Shown: positions 17,307 through 26,175 of the stretch, piece after piece
Layout of the letters: each line of letters begins with the position of its first letter
Position numbering within the stretch: position 1 is the stretch's first letter
Assembly (NCBI RefSeq): GCF_014202505.1
Contig: NZ_JACHGW010000003.1
Coordinates: 186,001 to 250,000, forward strand
Length of the DNA stretch: 64,000 nucleotides
Origin: Armatimonas rosea
Lineage (GTDB): Bacteria > Armatimonadota > Armatimonadia > Armatimonadales > Armatimonadaceae
Direction: 5' to 3'
Translations under genes and position numbers: made by a program
Notes under the pieces: generated by a model
Told to the model about the DNA's origin: nothing
What the model saw: the letters and a program-made list of their open reading frames with translations, nothing else
Databases searched by the model: none

Positions 17307-20300
17307 ATGAGTACGGCATTGAATTTCTTCATCACGGGCGGCACCGTTCCAGCGAATGCGGCAAGTTATGTGGAGCGCCGCGCGGATACCGATCTACTTG
17401 CCGCGTTGCTCGCTGGTGACTACTGCTTCGTACTCAACTCTCGCCAGATGGGAAAGTCTAGCCTCTCCGTCCGTACCATTGGCAAGCTCGAAGCCGCAGG
17501 CGTACAAACCGCCTTTCTCGATCTGACCCGAATCGGCGCACAGAACGTCACCGCAGAGCAGTGGTACGCGGGACTGCTCGCGGAGACGGGACGTGCCTTG
17601 GAGCACCGTAGCCAAGTGCTGGCGTTCTGGCGCGCCAACACGCACCTGCCGCCTGTCCAGCGCTTCTTTACCGCCCTCCGAGATGTCCTCCTGGAGGCTA
17701 TCCCCGAGCCCATTGTGATCTTTGTGGACGAGATCGACGCCGTTCGTTCATTAAGCTTCCCCGCCGACGAGTTCTTCGCCGCCGTTCGCGCTTGCTACAA
17801 CAGCCGCACACAGGACGATATCTACAAACGATTGACGTTTTGTCTCGTTGGTGCCGCCACTCCGGCAGACTTAATCTCCGACACGCGCATGTCGCCCTTC
17901 AATGTCGGGCGGCGCATTGAGCTAAGAGACTTCACGCCTGCTGAAGCGGCACCACTGGCCGAGCACTTGCCCGATGGAAAGCCGACCCTCGACCGAATCT
18001 TGCACTGGACAGGTGGGCAGCCCTATCTCACACAACGTCTTTGCCGAGCTGTAGTGGAAGAGCCAAATACCAGTGTCGATCAGCTCTGCGACGGACTGTT
18101 CTTGGCGAAGTCTGCCCAAGAGAGCGATGACAATATCAGCTTCGTTCGAAATCGCTTGCTCAAGAGTGAAGTGGACTTGGCGAGCCTCTTGGACTTGTAC
18201 GGCAAGGTTAGCTCTGGCAAGAAGGTGCGCGACGATGAGACAAACCCGCTGTGTGGCGTGCTACGGCTCTCTGGTGCGTGTAAGCTGGACAAAGACTATC
18301 TGGTGATTCGCAACCGGATCTACGACCATGTCTTTGACAAAAACTGGGTCCTCTCCCACATGCCCGACGCCGAGCTACGGCGACAGAAAGAAGCGTATCG
18401 CCGGGGCTTGATCCGGGCGGCGGCTCTAGGTGGGTTCGTTTCCCTAGGGATGGCAGGACTCACCGGCTGGGCGCTCAATGAGCAAAGCAAGGCCAAGCGT
18501 AATGCCAAGCTCGCCCAAGACAATGCCGCCAAACTGAAGCAGGCGCTAGCTGTTGCAGATCAGCAGACCGAGAACGCTGTGCGGGCCGCAAGCCGGGAGC
18601 GCCAGCAGAGTTTCTTGAAGGAGCAAGCACTGGTCAAGGCAACCACGGCAGAGCGCGCCACAAAGCTCGCTCTCGTGAAGGCAACGAACGCAGAGAAACA
18701 GACCAAACTGGCGCTGACCCGCTCGGAGCAGGCCAAACGGGAGTCGCTCCAGCTCGCCGAGCAGCGGGAGAGAGCACGACGTGAGGCCGACGACCAGCGC
18801 AAGAAGGCGCTGGCATCCGGCAAGAGCGCACTGGAAGCCAAGGCGCTGGCGGAGCGCTACTTTGCCAACGCAAACCTACAGCTCGCTGCCCAGGCGTGGG
18901 AGACAGCCGATGGCTCCGGGGAGGCAGTACGCTCGTTACTCCTGGACTGCCAGCGCGATCCCAGCACGACCAACTCGTTTGCGTGGCGCTATCTATGGAC
19001 ACAGCTCAACCAGGGCGGGAGCAACTGCCGGGCGTTTCCTCATGGCGGCTCGCGGGTGATCGGAAGCGCTTTTTTGCCCGATGGCTCGCTGTGGACGGTA
19101 AACTTAGGTGGGATTCTAACGCACTACGCGGCCAACCAGACAACGCCCAGCAAGACCATTGCCTTGAGTAAGCTCGTTCCCAGCGCCAGCCTCAATGCCT
19201 ATGCCCTCTCGCCCAAGGGTAATGTCGCTTTCGTCGGCACAAAAGAGGGCAAGGTGGCGGTGGTGGACATTGCCAGCCAGCGCGTGACCAAGTGGCTCAC
19301 CGTGGACGAGAAGCCCAGTGCGATTGCTTGGGTTACCGTTGCGCCGGAGGGCGATAATATCGCCGCCGTGGACGAAGCGGGACGCTGGCTGGTCTGGAAC
19401 CAGGAAACAGGCACGTTTCTCCATCGCTTCCCGTTCAGCATCTCGCCGAGTACCTACATCGCACGTCCCCAGAGCCTACTCGTCACCTCCGGGCCGAACC
19501 CACGCATCGCCTATCGGGATGCCTTCGACTTTTTCCTCCTCCCCGACACCGCCTCGAAAACGCTTCCGGATTGGAAGGCAGTAAAAGCGCTGGGGCAGTA
19601 CTTCGGGCAGAGGCTGGATGGGGATGGGGAGCTGCGTCCCGTCGGTGAGTTCCAGCACCGCTCCAGCGGTACGGGGATGGCACTCTCACCCGATGGCACA
19701 CAGGCCGCAACCACCGACGAGAGTGGCAAGGTGATTGTCTGGGATCTGAAGACCAACCTGGGACGTTTCAAGATCGATGCCCATGCCACCCGTGGGGGGG
19801 TGGCAACCTTTTCCAGCACTAGCAAAGCACTGGCCACGGCAGCGGACAATGGGACCGTACGGGTTTGGGATGCACAGACGGGCGCACTCCTCCATTCGTT
19901 CAAGGGGCAGACATCCCGTATCCTCCATCTAAGCTTTTCCTCCGACGATACCCAGCTCCTGAGCGCCGATGAGGAGGGGGGGCTGCGCCTCTGGTCCCTG
20001 AAGGACTCCACGAGCTCCCTGCAGACCAAAGCCGGGGCGATTGCAGCCGTGAGGTTTGTGCACGATCCAAGAGTGGATCCCACGGTTCTCGCCCTGCAGT
20101 TTTCTTCGGATGGCAAGAGACTTCTAGTTGCCAACAGAGATGTCGTCGAGCTAGACGTTTCCCCCCAGGGACTCACGCTGGGGCGCTACCTGCACCAACT
20201 ACAGGTCGTGCGATCAGCGGCGGAGGGGAGGGCTTTCTTTCAACTTCCTCCCACGGCGACCGTCGCCGATGTGGACGCTGCGTGGAACAAGCGAACGCTC

Positions 20301-21875
20301 GCCCAGATCCGGAAAACATCCGCGAGCTTCTGTGCCCACTTCACTCCCGATGGGCGCTCCATCATGTTGTCCGTCGTCGGGGAGCTCGTGACCTTCGACC
20401 GTGCGAGCGGCAAAGAGAAAGCGGCGTGGAGCCTCCGCAACCTTCAGGAGGATTTCCAGGGATCGATCTCCTGTTTTGCCTATGCCCCGGATGGCAAAAG
20501 CATGGCAGTCGGCTTTGGTTACCGTCAAAACACCACTCGTAATTATGCACAGACGGTTGCTATCGTGGATACCGCGACAGGACGAGAGATTCAGACACTC
20601 AAGGGCTTCCTGAACCATATCCTCGATATGGGCTTTTCCCCGGATGGCAAGACTCTCGTGATTGCCTGCTTGGATAGAACGCTCAGTTTCTACCAGAAAA
20701 AAGGCAACGACTGGGCACTCACCTACCGTCGCGATACTGTCAGTGCCCCGCCCACCTCCCTCGCCTTCTCTCGTTCGGGCAAGCAGCTCGCGGTGGGCTT
20801 TTTCGATGGTCGTGTAGAGCTTCTGGACCCCACCAAGCCGACCTCTCCGGTGCTTCACACTCTCGTGGGACACTCTAAATTTCGGGTGAACACCCTCACC
20901 TTCTCGCCGGACGGCACGACCCTGGCGTCGGGGTGCTGGGATCAGACCGTCAAGCTCTGGGACACCATCACGGGCCGCGAGCTACGCACGCTCTACGGAC
21001 ACAAAAACTGGATCAATGCCGTTGCCTTCAGCCCGGACGGCCACACGCTCGTCAGTGGCGATGCTAACGGACAGATCCTCGTTTGGCCTGCGACTCCTGT
21101 CTCGCGGATCGCTCAAGTGGAAGACAGCAAGCTCCTTAAACGCGTCCTTCAGCTACAGGCGGCTGAGAGGGTAGACATGACGTTACTTGCCCAGCTCCTC
21201 GCACGCTACCCCGACGATACCAGCGTCAAGAGTACCTACCAGGAGGCGCTTCTTGCTCCCCGTGAGCGTGCTGCCCGTGACGCAATCGCCCGTAAGGACT
21301 ACGCCCGGGCCGCAACCGCCTACCTCGCCATCTGCCGACAAACCAAAAACGAAGAAAACGCGCTTCAGGCCGCCTGTGCTCTCCTCCTTGCCGGTGACAC
21401 ACGCGGCTACCAACAGCTCTGCAAAGAGATTCTGGAAAACTACAGCAAGGTCCTCGGGAGCGACTCAACCTCCACCTTCCTCTCCATCTGCACCTTTACT
21501 CCAGATGGTCTTACCGCCAATCCTGCGGCCTTTCGTCGCCTCGTAGATCAATGGCGCTCGCGCAATGACATCAGCAGCAGTGTTGGGCCAGGGAACCTCG
21601 CGGAAGGACTCTACCGCCTTGGGGAGTACCAAGAGGCTCTGACTCTCCTCCAAAAACAGGCGGGCGACCGCAGGGAATATGACTTTGAGATATCGCTCTA
21701 CCTGTCCTGTATCTACGCCAAACTGGGCAAGCCTGCGGAAGCGAAGGCCGCCTATGAAAATGCCGCCACACTCCGCCGAGAGCTCAAGGAGGACTTCATG
21801 ATGGAAGCGCTCTGGGTCACCATCGGCAAGGAAGCGCGGGGGCTCCTCAAGCTCCCTGAGCCAGCAGGGCAGTAA
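17307..21875 (+). CDS. AAA-like ATPase with membrane anchor, coiled coil, WD40 propeller and C-terminal TPR
   Basis: A 1522-residue protein. The N-terminal AAA_35 domain (residues 5-355) starts FFITGGTVPANAASYVERRAD. Its P-loop is N44-S-R-Q-M-G-K-S-S52 (first Gly replaced by Asn, as in cyanobacterial relatives), and the Walker B is VIFVDEIDA (D141-E142). One hydrophobic segment at about 366-388 probably crosses the membrane. A Lys/Ala/Gln-rich coiled coil spans about 390-530. A WD40 region fills about 560-1270, with blades such as TLTFSPDGTTLASGCWDQT and VKLWDTITGRELRTLYGH. The C-terminus (about 1275-1520) has TPR-like helices. It looks like a sensor-scaffold whose WD40 face binds a partner. 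Its promoter carries the operator shared with the cyclase-TIR gene. Confidence 0.85.
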   Translation: MSTALNFFITGGTVPANAASYVERRADTDLLAALLAGDYCFVLNSRQMGKSSLSVRTIGKLEAAGVQTAFLDLTRIGAQNVTAEQWYAGLLAETGRALEHRSQVLAFWRANTHLPPVQRFFTALRDVLLEAIPEPIVIFVDEIDAVRSLSFPADEFFAAVRACYNSRTQDDIYKRLTFCLVGAATPADLISDTRMSPFNVGRRIELRDFTPAEAAPLAEHLPDGKPTLDRILHWTGGQPYLTQRLCRAVVEEPNTSVDQLCDGLFLAKSAQESDDNISFVRNRLLKSEVDLASLLDLYGKVSSGKKVRDDETNPLCGVLRLSGACKLDKDYLVIRNRIYDHVFDKNWVLSHMPDAELRRQKEAYRRGLIRAAALGGFVSLGMAGLTGWALNEQSKAKRNAKLAQDNAAKLKQALAVADQQTENAVRAASRERQQSFLKEQALVKATTAERATKLALVKATNAEKQTKLALTRSEQAKRESLQLAEQRERARREADDQRKKALASGKSALEAKALAERYFANANLQLAAQAWETADGSGEAVRSLLLDCQRDPSTTNSFAWRYLWTQLNQGGSNCRAFPHGGSRVIGSAFLPDGSLWTVNLGGILTHYAANQTTPSKTIALSKLVPSASLNAYALSPKGNVAFVGTKEGKVAVVDIASQRVTKWLTVDEKPSAIAWVTVAPEGDNIAAVDEAGRWLVWNQETGTFLHRFPFSISPSTYIARPQSLLVTSGPNPRIAYRDAFDFFLLPDTASKTLPDWKAVKALGQYFGQRLDGDGELRPVGEFQHRSSGTGMALSPDGTQAATTDESGKVIVWDLKTNLGRFKIDAHATRGGVATFSSTSKALATAADNGTVRVWDAQTGALLHSFKGQTSRILHLSFSSDDTQLLSADEEGGLRLWSLKDSTSSLQTKAGAIAAVRFVHDPRVDPTVLALQFSSDGKRLLVANRDVVELDVSPQGLTLGRYLHQLQVVRSAAEGRAFFQLPPTATVADVDAAWNKRTLAQIRKTSASFCAHFTPDGRSIMLSVVGELVTFDRASGKEKAAWSLRNLQEDFQGSISCFAYAPDGKSMAVGFGYRQNTTRNYAQTVAIVDTATGREIQTLKGFLNHILDMGFSPDGKTLVIACLDRTLSFYQKKGNDWALTYRRDTVSAPPTSLAFSRSGKQLAVGFFDGRVELLDPTKPTSPVLHTLVGHSKFRVNTLTFSPDGTTLASGCWDQTVKLWDTITGRELRTLYGHKNWINAVAFSPDGHTLVSGDANGQILVWPATPVSRIAQVEDSKLLKRVLQLQAAERVDMTLLAQLLARYPDDTSVKSTYQEALLAPRERAARDAIARKDYARAATAYLAICRQTKNEENALQAACALLLAGDTRGYQQLCKEILENYSKVLGSDSTSTFLSICTFTPDGLTANPAAFRRLVDQWRSRNDISSSVGPGNLAEGLYRLGEYQEALTLLQKQAGDRREYDFEISLYLSCIYAKLGKPAEAKAAYENAATLRRELKEDFMMEALWVTIGKEARGLLKLPEPAGQ

Positions 21876-21893
21876 CGCCAGCCATTAGATTCC

Positions 21894-21945
21894 GTCACGC
21901 AAGCCCCCCACCGTCACGCAACGGTGACGGAGGAATTTCTATACT
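21894..21945 (+). promoter_or_regulatory. SARP-like operator and promoter of the cyclase-TIR-AAA gene
   Basis: GTCACGCAA at 21894-21902 and 21913-21921, then GTGACGG at 21924-21930, and TATACT at 21940-21945. Every spacing equals that of the copy at 17175-17226, although the 10-bp spacer and the 8 bp before the -10 differ. The start codon follows directly on the -10 box. Confidence 0.78.
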
Positions 21946-21951
21946 ATGACT

Positions 21952-23985
21952 ATGAACGAACCGATACGCGCCGCACAGATCGCCCACGTGCTCTTTCTCG
22001 ATGTGGTCGGCTACTCCAAGGAGTCCACGACTACCCAGGGCAAGCTCTTAGAGCAGCTCAATGCCGCCGTCAACGCCAGCACTGCCTTCCAGCGCGCCAA
22101 GAACGACGGTGCTGTCCTGCCCATTCCCACCGGCGATGGCATGGCGCTGCTATTCTTTGTCGATGTGCTCGCTGCCGCCCAGTGCGCTATCGAGATTCAG
22201 AAAGCTCTGGTTGGTGTCCCTGTGCGCATGGGGATTCACAGCGGCCTGGTTCAGAAGCAGCTCGATATCACGGGAAGCGAGAACGTGGTCGGGGAGGGCA
22301 TCAACACCGCCAGCCGCGTGATGGGCTTTGGCGACACGGGACATATCCTCCTCTCCGCCCAGTACGCCCTCGTGCTCAGTCAGTTCGACGACTGGAAGCC
22401 GCGCCTGCACCTCTTGGGCGATGGCACCGCCAAGCACGATCTGCAGATCCAGCTCTTTAGCCTCCACGGCGACGGCTTTGGCAACGCAGCCAAGCCTGCG
22501 AGTGTCACCCGGCCCACATCGGGGATTCCCAGCCAGAAAGTGGTGCTGCTCTACAAGCGCAACCTCCCCGAGGACGAGAAGGTGCTGAAGCTGCTGGAGC
22601 GGCACCTGATCGAGAACGGCCACGAGGTCTTTGTGGACCAGCACCTCAAGATCGGGGTGGAGTGGGCACGCGCCATCGAGGACAAGATCCGCGCCGCCGA
22701 TGCCGTGGTCGCCATTGTCTCCCCCAAGGCCATGCAGTCCGAGATGCTCGAGTACGAGATGGAGACCGCCCACGACCAGCACCAGAAGACCGGCAAGCCT
22801 GCGCTTCTGCCCGTCAAGATCGGCAACGAGGAGCCGCTCGACGGCGTGATTGCCTCAATCATCAAGCCCCTCAACTACTTCGAGTGGCACGGCGAGGGCG
22901 ACGACGCAAGGCTTGTCGTAGAATTGCTCTCTGCGATCCATGAGCCGCTGAGGCCCCGCCAAGAGGAGATCAAGCTAGAGCCCGTCGGCGGCGCGGTGCC
23001 CCCCGGCTCCCCGTTCTATATCGCACGCGCCACCGACCCGGAATTCTTCACCGCGCTGGACAACCACGAGAGCATCTTGCTGGTGCGCGGTGCGCGGCAG
23101 ATGGGCAAGACCAGCCTGCTGGCCCAGGGCAACAAGCATGCCCGCGACCGTGGCTGGCGCATCGGGATGACCGACTTTCAGAAGCTCAACATGAGCCAGA
23201 TGAGCAATGAGGAGACGTTCTACAAACTTGTCGCGGCGACTCTTGCCCGTCAGCTCAAGTTCAAGTACGACTTTGAGAACGAGTGGCTAGATCTCTTTGG
23301 GGCCAACTTAAACATGGAGGCGTTTCTTCGGGCGCTGATCGAAGAGCAGGACGAGCACCTGGTCTGGTTCATGGATGAGGTGGACAAGCTCTTTCTCGCG
23401 CCGTTTGCCAGCGACTTCTTTGGGCTGGTGCGCTCTTGGCACAACTCACGCTCCATCGAGCCCGACGGCCCCTGGAGCAAGCTGACGGTGGTGATCTCCT
23501 ACGCCACGGAGGCACATCTCTTCATTCAGGATCTGAACCAGTCGCCGTTTAATGTCGGGCGGCGCATCGAGCTGGAGGACTTCAACGCACAGCAGATGGT
23601 GGACCTGAATGGGCGCTATGGCTCGCCGCTACGCAGCTACCAGGAGGTGGAGAAGCTCCAGGCGCTCATCGCAGGTCAGCCATTTCTCACCCGCCGGGCC
23701 TTAGACTCCCTCGCCACCGGCAAGCTGGACTTTGCAGGTCTGCTGGAGAGCGCCACCCGCGACGATGGCCCGTTTGGGGATCACCTTAAGCGCATCCTGG
23801 TCTCGGTCTCCAGCCTCCCCCCCGTGCTGGAGTTCGTCCGCGCCCTACTTGCCGGCAAGCCCAACAACGACCAGAGCACCTACTACCGCTTACTTGCCGC
23901 CGGGATCATTCGGCAGGACCGCGACGGCAGTGTCCGCTTCCGCTGTGAGCTCTACAAGCGCCATCTCGCCGACCATCTAACCTAA
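21952..23985 (+). CDS. Class III nucleotide cyclase - TIR - AAA-like ATPase fusion
   Basis: A 677-residue three-module protein. Residues ~10-170 form a class III cyclase: FLDVVGYS (D17), TGDG (D62) as metal ligands, and GINTASR (N118, R122) for transition-state contact, all present. Residues ~195-330 form a TIR domain (KVVLLYKRN, GHEVFVDQHLKIG, AVVAIVSP, then S-x5-E), with E269 in the place of the NADase Glu. From ~345 a SARP-neighbour-like AAA_35 ATPase follows: Walker A GARQMGKTS (380-388), Walker B VWFMDEVD (D475-E476), QSPFNVG. The -10 box TATACT ends at 21945. An ATG at 21946 would lie before the likely transcript start, so ATG 21952 in a leaderless mRNA is preferred. It may sense and signal stress or phage, but that is inference. 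Confidence 0.85.
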   Translation: MNEPIRAAQIAHVLFLDVVGYSKESTTTQGKLLEQLNAAVNASTAFQRAKNDGAVLPIPTGDGMALLFFVDVLAAAQCAIEIQKALVGVPVRMGIHSGLVQKQLDITGSENVVGEGINTASRVMGFGDTGHILLSAQYALVLSQFDDWKPRLHLLGDGTAKHDLQIQLFSLHGDGFGNAAKPASVTRPTSGIPSQKVVLLYKRNLPEDEKVLKLLERHLIENGHEVFVDQHLKIGVEWARAIEDKIRAADAVVAIVSPKAMQSEMLEYEMETAHDQHQKTGKPALLPVKIGNEEPLDGVIASIIKPLNYFEWHGEGDDARLVVELLSAIHEPLRPRQEEIKLEPVGGAVPPGSPFYIARATDPEFFTALDNHESILLVRGARQMGKTSLLAQGNKHARDRGWRIGMTDFQKLNMSQMSNEETFYKLVAATLARQLKFKYDFENEWLDLFGANLNMEAFLRALIEEQDEHLVWFMDEVDKLFLAPFASDFFGLVRSWHNSRSIEPDGPWSKLTVVISYATEAHLFIQDLNQSPFNVGRRIELEDFNAQQMVDLNGRYGSPLRSYQEVEKLQALIAGQPFLTRRALDSLATGKLDFAGLLESATRDDGPFGDHLKRILVSVSSLPPVLEFVRALLAGKPNNDQSTYYRLLAAGIIRQDRDGSVRFRCELYKRHLADHLT

Positions 23986-24022
23986 TGAGTAACGTCTAAA
24001 CCTTCCTTACACAGGTTCGGTT

Positions 24023-24430
24023 TTAGGCAGCGACAAGCGTGTGTTCCGACTGGAGCAATTCCGTCCAGAGGCGATCTCTCCGCTCTCGAAGTGTCTGCGC
24101 ATAGGAGCGAGCTCGCTCACGCAGAGTTTCGGGAGCATCGGGAGTGGCCATGAGCTTGTCGCAGAGTTCCAGGGAGCGCAGGAAGTTACCCGCCTGGAAC
24201 CAGCAGCCCGCCGCGCTGAACTCGTGCCGCCAGACCTGCTCGGAGATTCCCTGCGCCGCGTAGGCCTGAGCGAGGGCTTCTTCCAACGCTGCCGCCTCGC
24301 CGAAGAGCTTTGCCGCTTCATCGTGCTGGCCCAGCTCTTTTGCCAAGCGGCCACGCAGCAGAAGCCCGGACTTGCTTCGCTCTTGCTCCTGCATCTCTTC
24401 GGTACGCACACCACGCCTCATGCTGCTCAT
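24023..24430 (-). CDS. Small TPR protein
   Basis: A 135-residue, soluble, helical protein with TPR-like repeats: GLLLRGRLAKELGQHDEAAKLF at residues 21-42, AAGCWFQAGNFLRSLELCDK in the middle, and long charged helices to the end. A second overlapping frame on the same strand (24007-24414) lacks such periodicity and is taken as a shadow. It is last in a minus-strand operon; its ATG overlaps the preceding TAA (TAATG), so translation is probably coupled. Its likely role is as a helper or adaptor for the upstream gene products. No function is known. Confidence 0.65.
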   Translation of the reverse strand: MSSMRRGVRTEEMQEQERSKSGLLLRGRLAKELGQHDEAAKLFGEAAALEEALAQAYAAQGISEQVWRHEFSAAGCWFQAGNFLRSLELCDKLMATPDAPETLRERARSYAQTLRERRDRLWTELLQSEHTLVAA

Positions 24431-24975
24431 TATCGTACTCTCCGCTCCCGTACTCTATGGAAGGTGAACCAGGCCTCCTGCGAGGCGAAGCGCACCACGA
24501 TCACAAAACCATCGACGCCGTAAGGGTTGCCGAGGAGCTGATCCACTTTCTCTTTGTGTCGCTCTTCCAAGCTCTCTGCACCCGTGCCACTGATTTCAAG
24601 GCCCCACTCTTGCTCATCGTTGCCGACCCAGTAGTCGAACCGATCCCCCTCATGTGCCACTGAGGTGAGCCGGAGCCCATCCCCAAGCCCATGAAGCACC
24701 GCACATGCAACTCCCAGAGCACCCCACTCTGTGATGATGTGAGACTGCACTGCGGGCGGCAGAGTCGGAATGTGTTCCTGAGACCATTGCACTCTCAGAG
24801 TTTTTGTCAGCTTGATCCCATCTCGTTGCAGAATCCGTACCGAGAGCTGAGCCTGGTTTGCCTCGACGTTGCTCGCCTGGAGGCATCGGATTGCAAAGGG
24901 CAGAAAGACCAATGCTTCGATTTCCTGTGTGGCGAGTGCCTCAGCAAGATCACATACAGGAATTTGGTCAGCCAT
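24430..24975 (-). CDS. Conserved hypothetical protein, possible nuclease-like fold
   Basis: A 181-residue cytoplasmic protein. The sequence ATQEIEALVFLPFAIRC and ITEWGALGVACAVL look conserved-family-like. The second half has FDYWVGNDEQEWGLEISGTG followed by a helix and a strand (GFVIVVRF). The D-x(n)-E-x-S pattern is faintly reminiscent of PD-(D/E)xK nucleases, but the Lys is replaced by Ser, so this is only a suggestion. It sits between a winged-helix gene (9 nt upstream) and the TPR gene (1-nt overlap). I do not recognise the family with confidence. Confidence 0.55.
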   Translation of the reverse strand: MADQIPVCDLAEALATQEIEALVFLPFAIRCLQASNVEANQAQLSVRILQRDGIKLTKTLRVQWSQEHIPTLPPAVQSHIITEWGALGVACAVLHGLGDGLRLTSVAHEGDRFDYWVGNDEQEWGLEISGTGAESLEERHKEKVDQLLGNPYGVDGFVIVVRFASQEAWFTFHRVRERRVR

Positions 24976-24984
24976 AGATTTGCC

Positions 24985-26013
24985 TTATTCTACCGCTGAT
25001 TTACTCATTGCCCGTTGCCGAAGCTGCCGCGCTCGATCCCGAATCTCGGTATCTGCTGGGCGCTCCTGCCCCTCCATTCGTAGCAGTCGCATTGCCTCGT
25101 TGCAGTAGCTCCGAGCTTGGTCGTAGGGTAATTCAGGGAGCCAGTCTGCCGGGATAGGTCGAAGGGCTTTGACGATGCGCTGGGGGCGCTCGTCAATATC
25201 GCTAGTATGAGTCGGTTTACCACCAGGCAGCAGGTAGACCGCGCCTCGAACTGCCGAGCGGACAGCGGCGCGGATGAACCCGGCAGGTGATCGGAGCTTT
25301 GAAGCACTGGCAACGGCGACGGCATGAGTGAGTTGCTCCAGCGTCCCTCCATCTGAAGCGATCCCCTCGGCCAGGAGTTCGGCTTCGGCCTCGGGAATCC
25401 CGACCTTCTGCGTCAGCAGAGAGACAGCAGCAGAACCCAGGTTCGCCTGAGGCTTCTCCCGAGCCTGTGGTTGGGCTTGGCTTGTTGTAGTCTCTTCCGG
25501 ATTCCCTTTATCAGGTGAGAGCCGAAGAGTTTGCCGAAGCCTACCCGAAGAGTTCTTGGGAGCAGGCGGCGGCGAAGCGGACGTAGCGAGATCAACTCCG
25601 AGCTTCTTAAGATCGGGGCGATTGGGGCAGTGGCGTTTGACGAGAGCCGCCGCAAGTCTTCGGATAGCCGAAGGGAAAGTGTCTCGCTCCAGGATGGCGA
25701 GCCAGAGCGCATGCCAGCCGCGCTTCATCACCTCGGTGAGCTTTACCAGCGGGCGAATGCGACGCTTAGGGCCGCGTACCTCAATCTCGATTAGTCCGTA
25801 GTCTTTGAGCTGGCGTAGCAAAGCCCGGACGTGATCGGGGACGATCCCCGCCTGCTTGGCGAGGAACTCGTTACCCACGATGCAACCATCAGTGCGTGCG
25901 TCGTTGTAGCAGATGTCACGAAAGAGCCGCGCAAGACGCCGCTGGGCGTCCCAACGTCCGTCGGGAATAGTGATGAGAGAAGCTGTGTCAGAGTTGGCTT
26001 GAAGGTGTGGCAC
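24985..26013 (-). CDS. Winged-helix, replication-initiator-like DNA-binding protein
   Basis: A 342-residue protein starting at GTG 26013 after AAGGGG. The N-terminal 100 residues contain a winged helix (ARLFRDICYNDARTDG, NEFLAKQAGIVPDHVRALLRQLKDYGLIEI). This matches the HTH_36-type N-domains of plasmid and phage replication proteins, where distinct 'conserved immobilised' host-range elements carry it. A Pro/Ser/Lys-rich linker (residues 145-200) follows, then a helical domain. The composition suggests an origin-binding or helicase-loader-like protein, or a transcriptional regulator. It heads a three-gene minus-strand operon next to a recombinase remnant, so an integrated-element origin is plausible but not shown. 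Confidence 0.55.
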   Translation of the reverse strand: MPHLQANSDTASLITIPDGRWDAQRRLARLFRDICYNDARTDGCIVGNEFLAKQAGIVPDHVRALLRQLKDYGLIEIEVRGPKRRIRPLVKLTEVMKRGWHALWLAILERDTFPSAIRRLAAALVKRHCPNRPDLKKLGVDLATSASPPPAPKNSSGRLRQTLRLSPDKGNPEETTTSQAQPQAREKPQANLGSAAVSLLTQKVGIPEAEAELLAEGIASDGGTLEQLTHAVAVASASKLRSPAGFIRAAVRSAVRGAVYLLPGGKPTHTSDIDERPQRIVKALRPIPADWLPELPYDQARSYCNEAMRLLRMEGQERPADTEIRDRARQLRQRAMSKSAVE

Positions 26014-26175
26014 GTTTGCCCCTTTGCCCCTTCCGATAGGGGGGGATCAGGGCAGTGAGGGTAAGGCGCGACGGGTTTGAGAAGGGGCGACGGCGGCGCG
26101 GACGCGGTGCCTGTGGGGAGTCCAACGTGGTAGTGTCGTGGGGGCAAGCACCCATGCAGAGTCTAAGACGTAAAC

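Noticed and set aside
21946-21948. ATG at 21946 as start of the cyclase-TIR gene
   Set aside because: It abuts the -10 box and would lie upstream of the expected transcript start; ATG 21952 is preferred.
24007-24414. Alternative frame overlapping the small TPR gene
   Set aside because: Ser/Arg-rich without repeat pattern; the frame 24023-24430 has TPR periodicity and a start coupled to the upstream gene.
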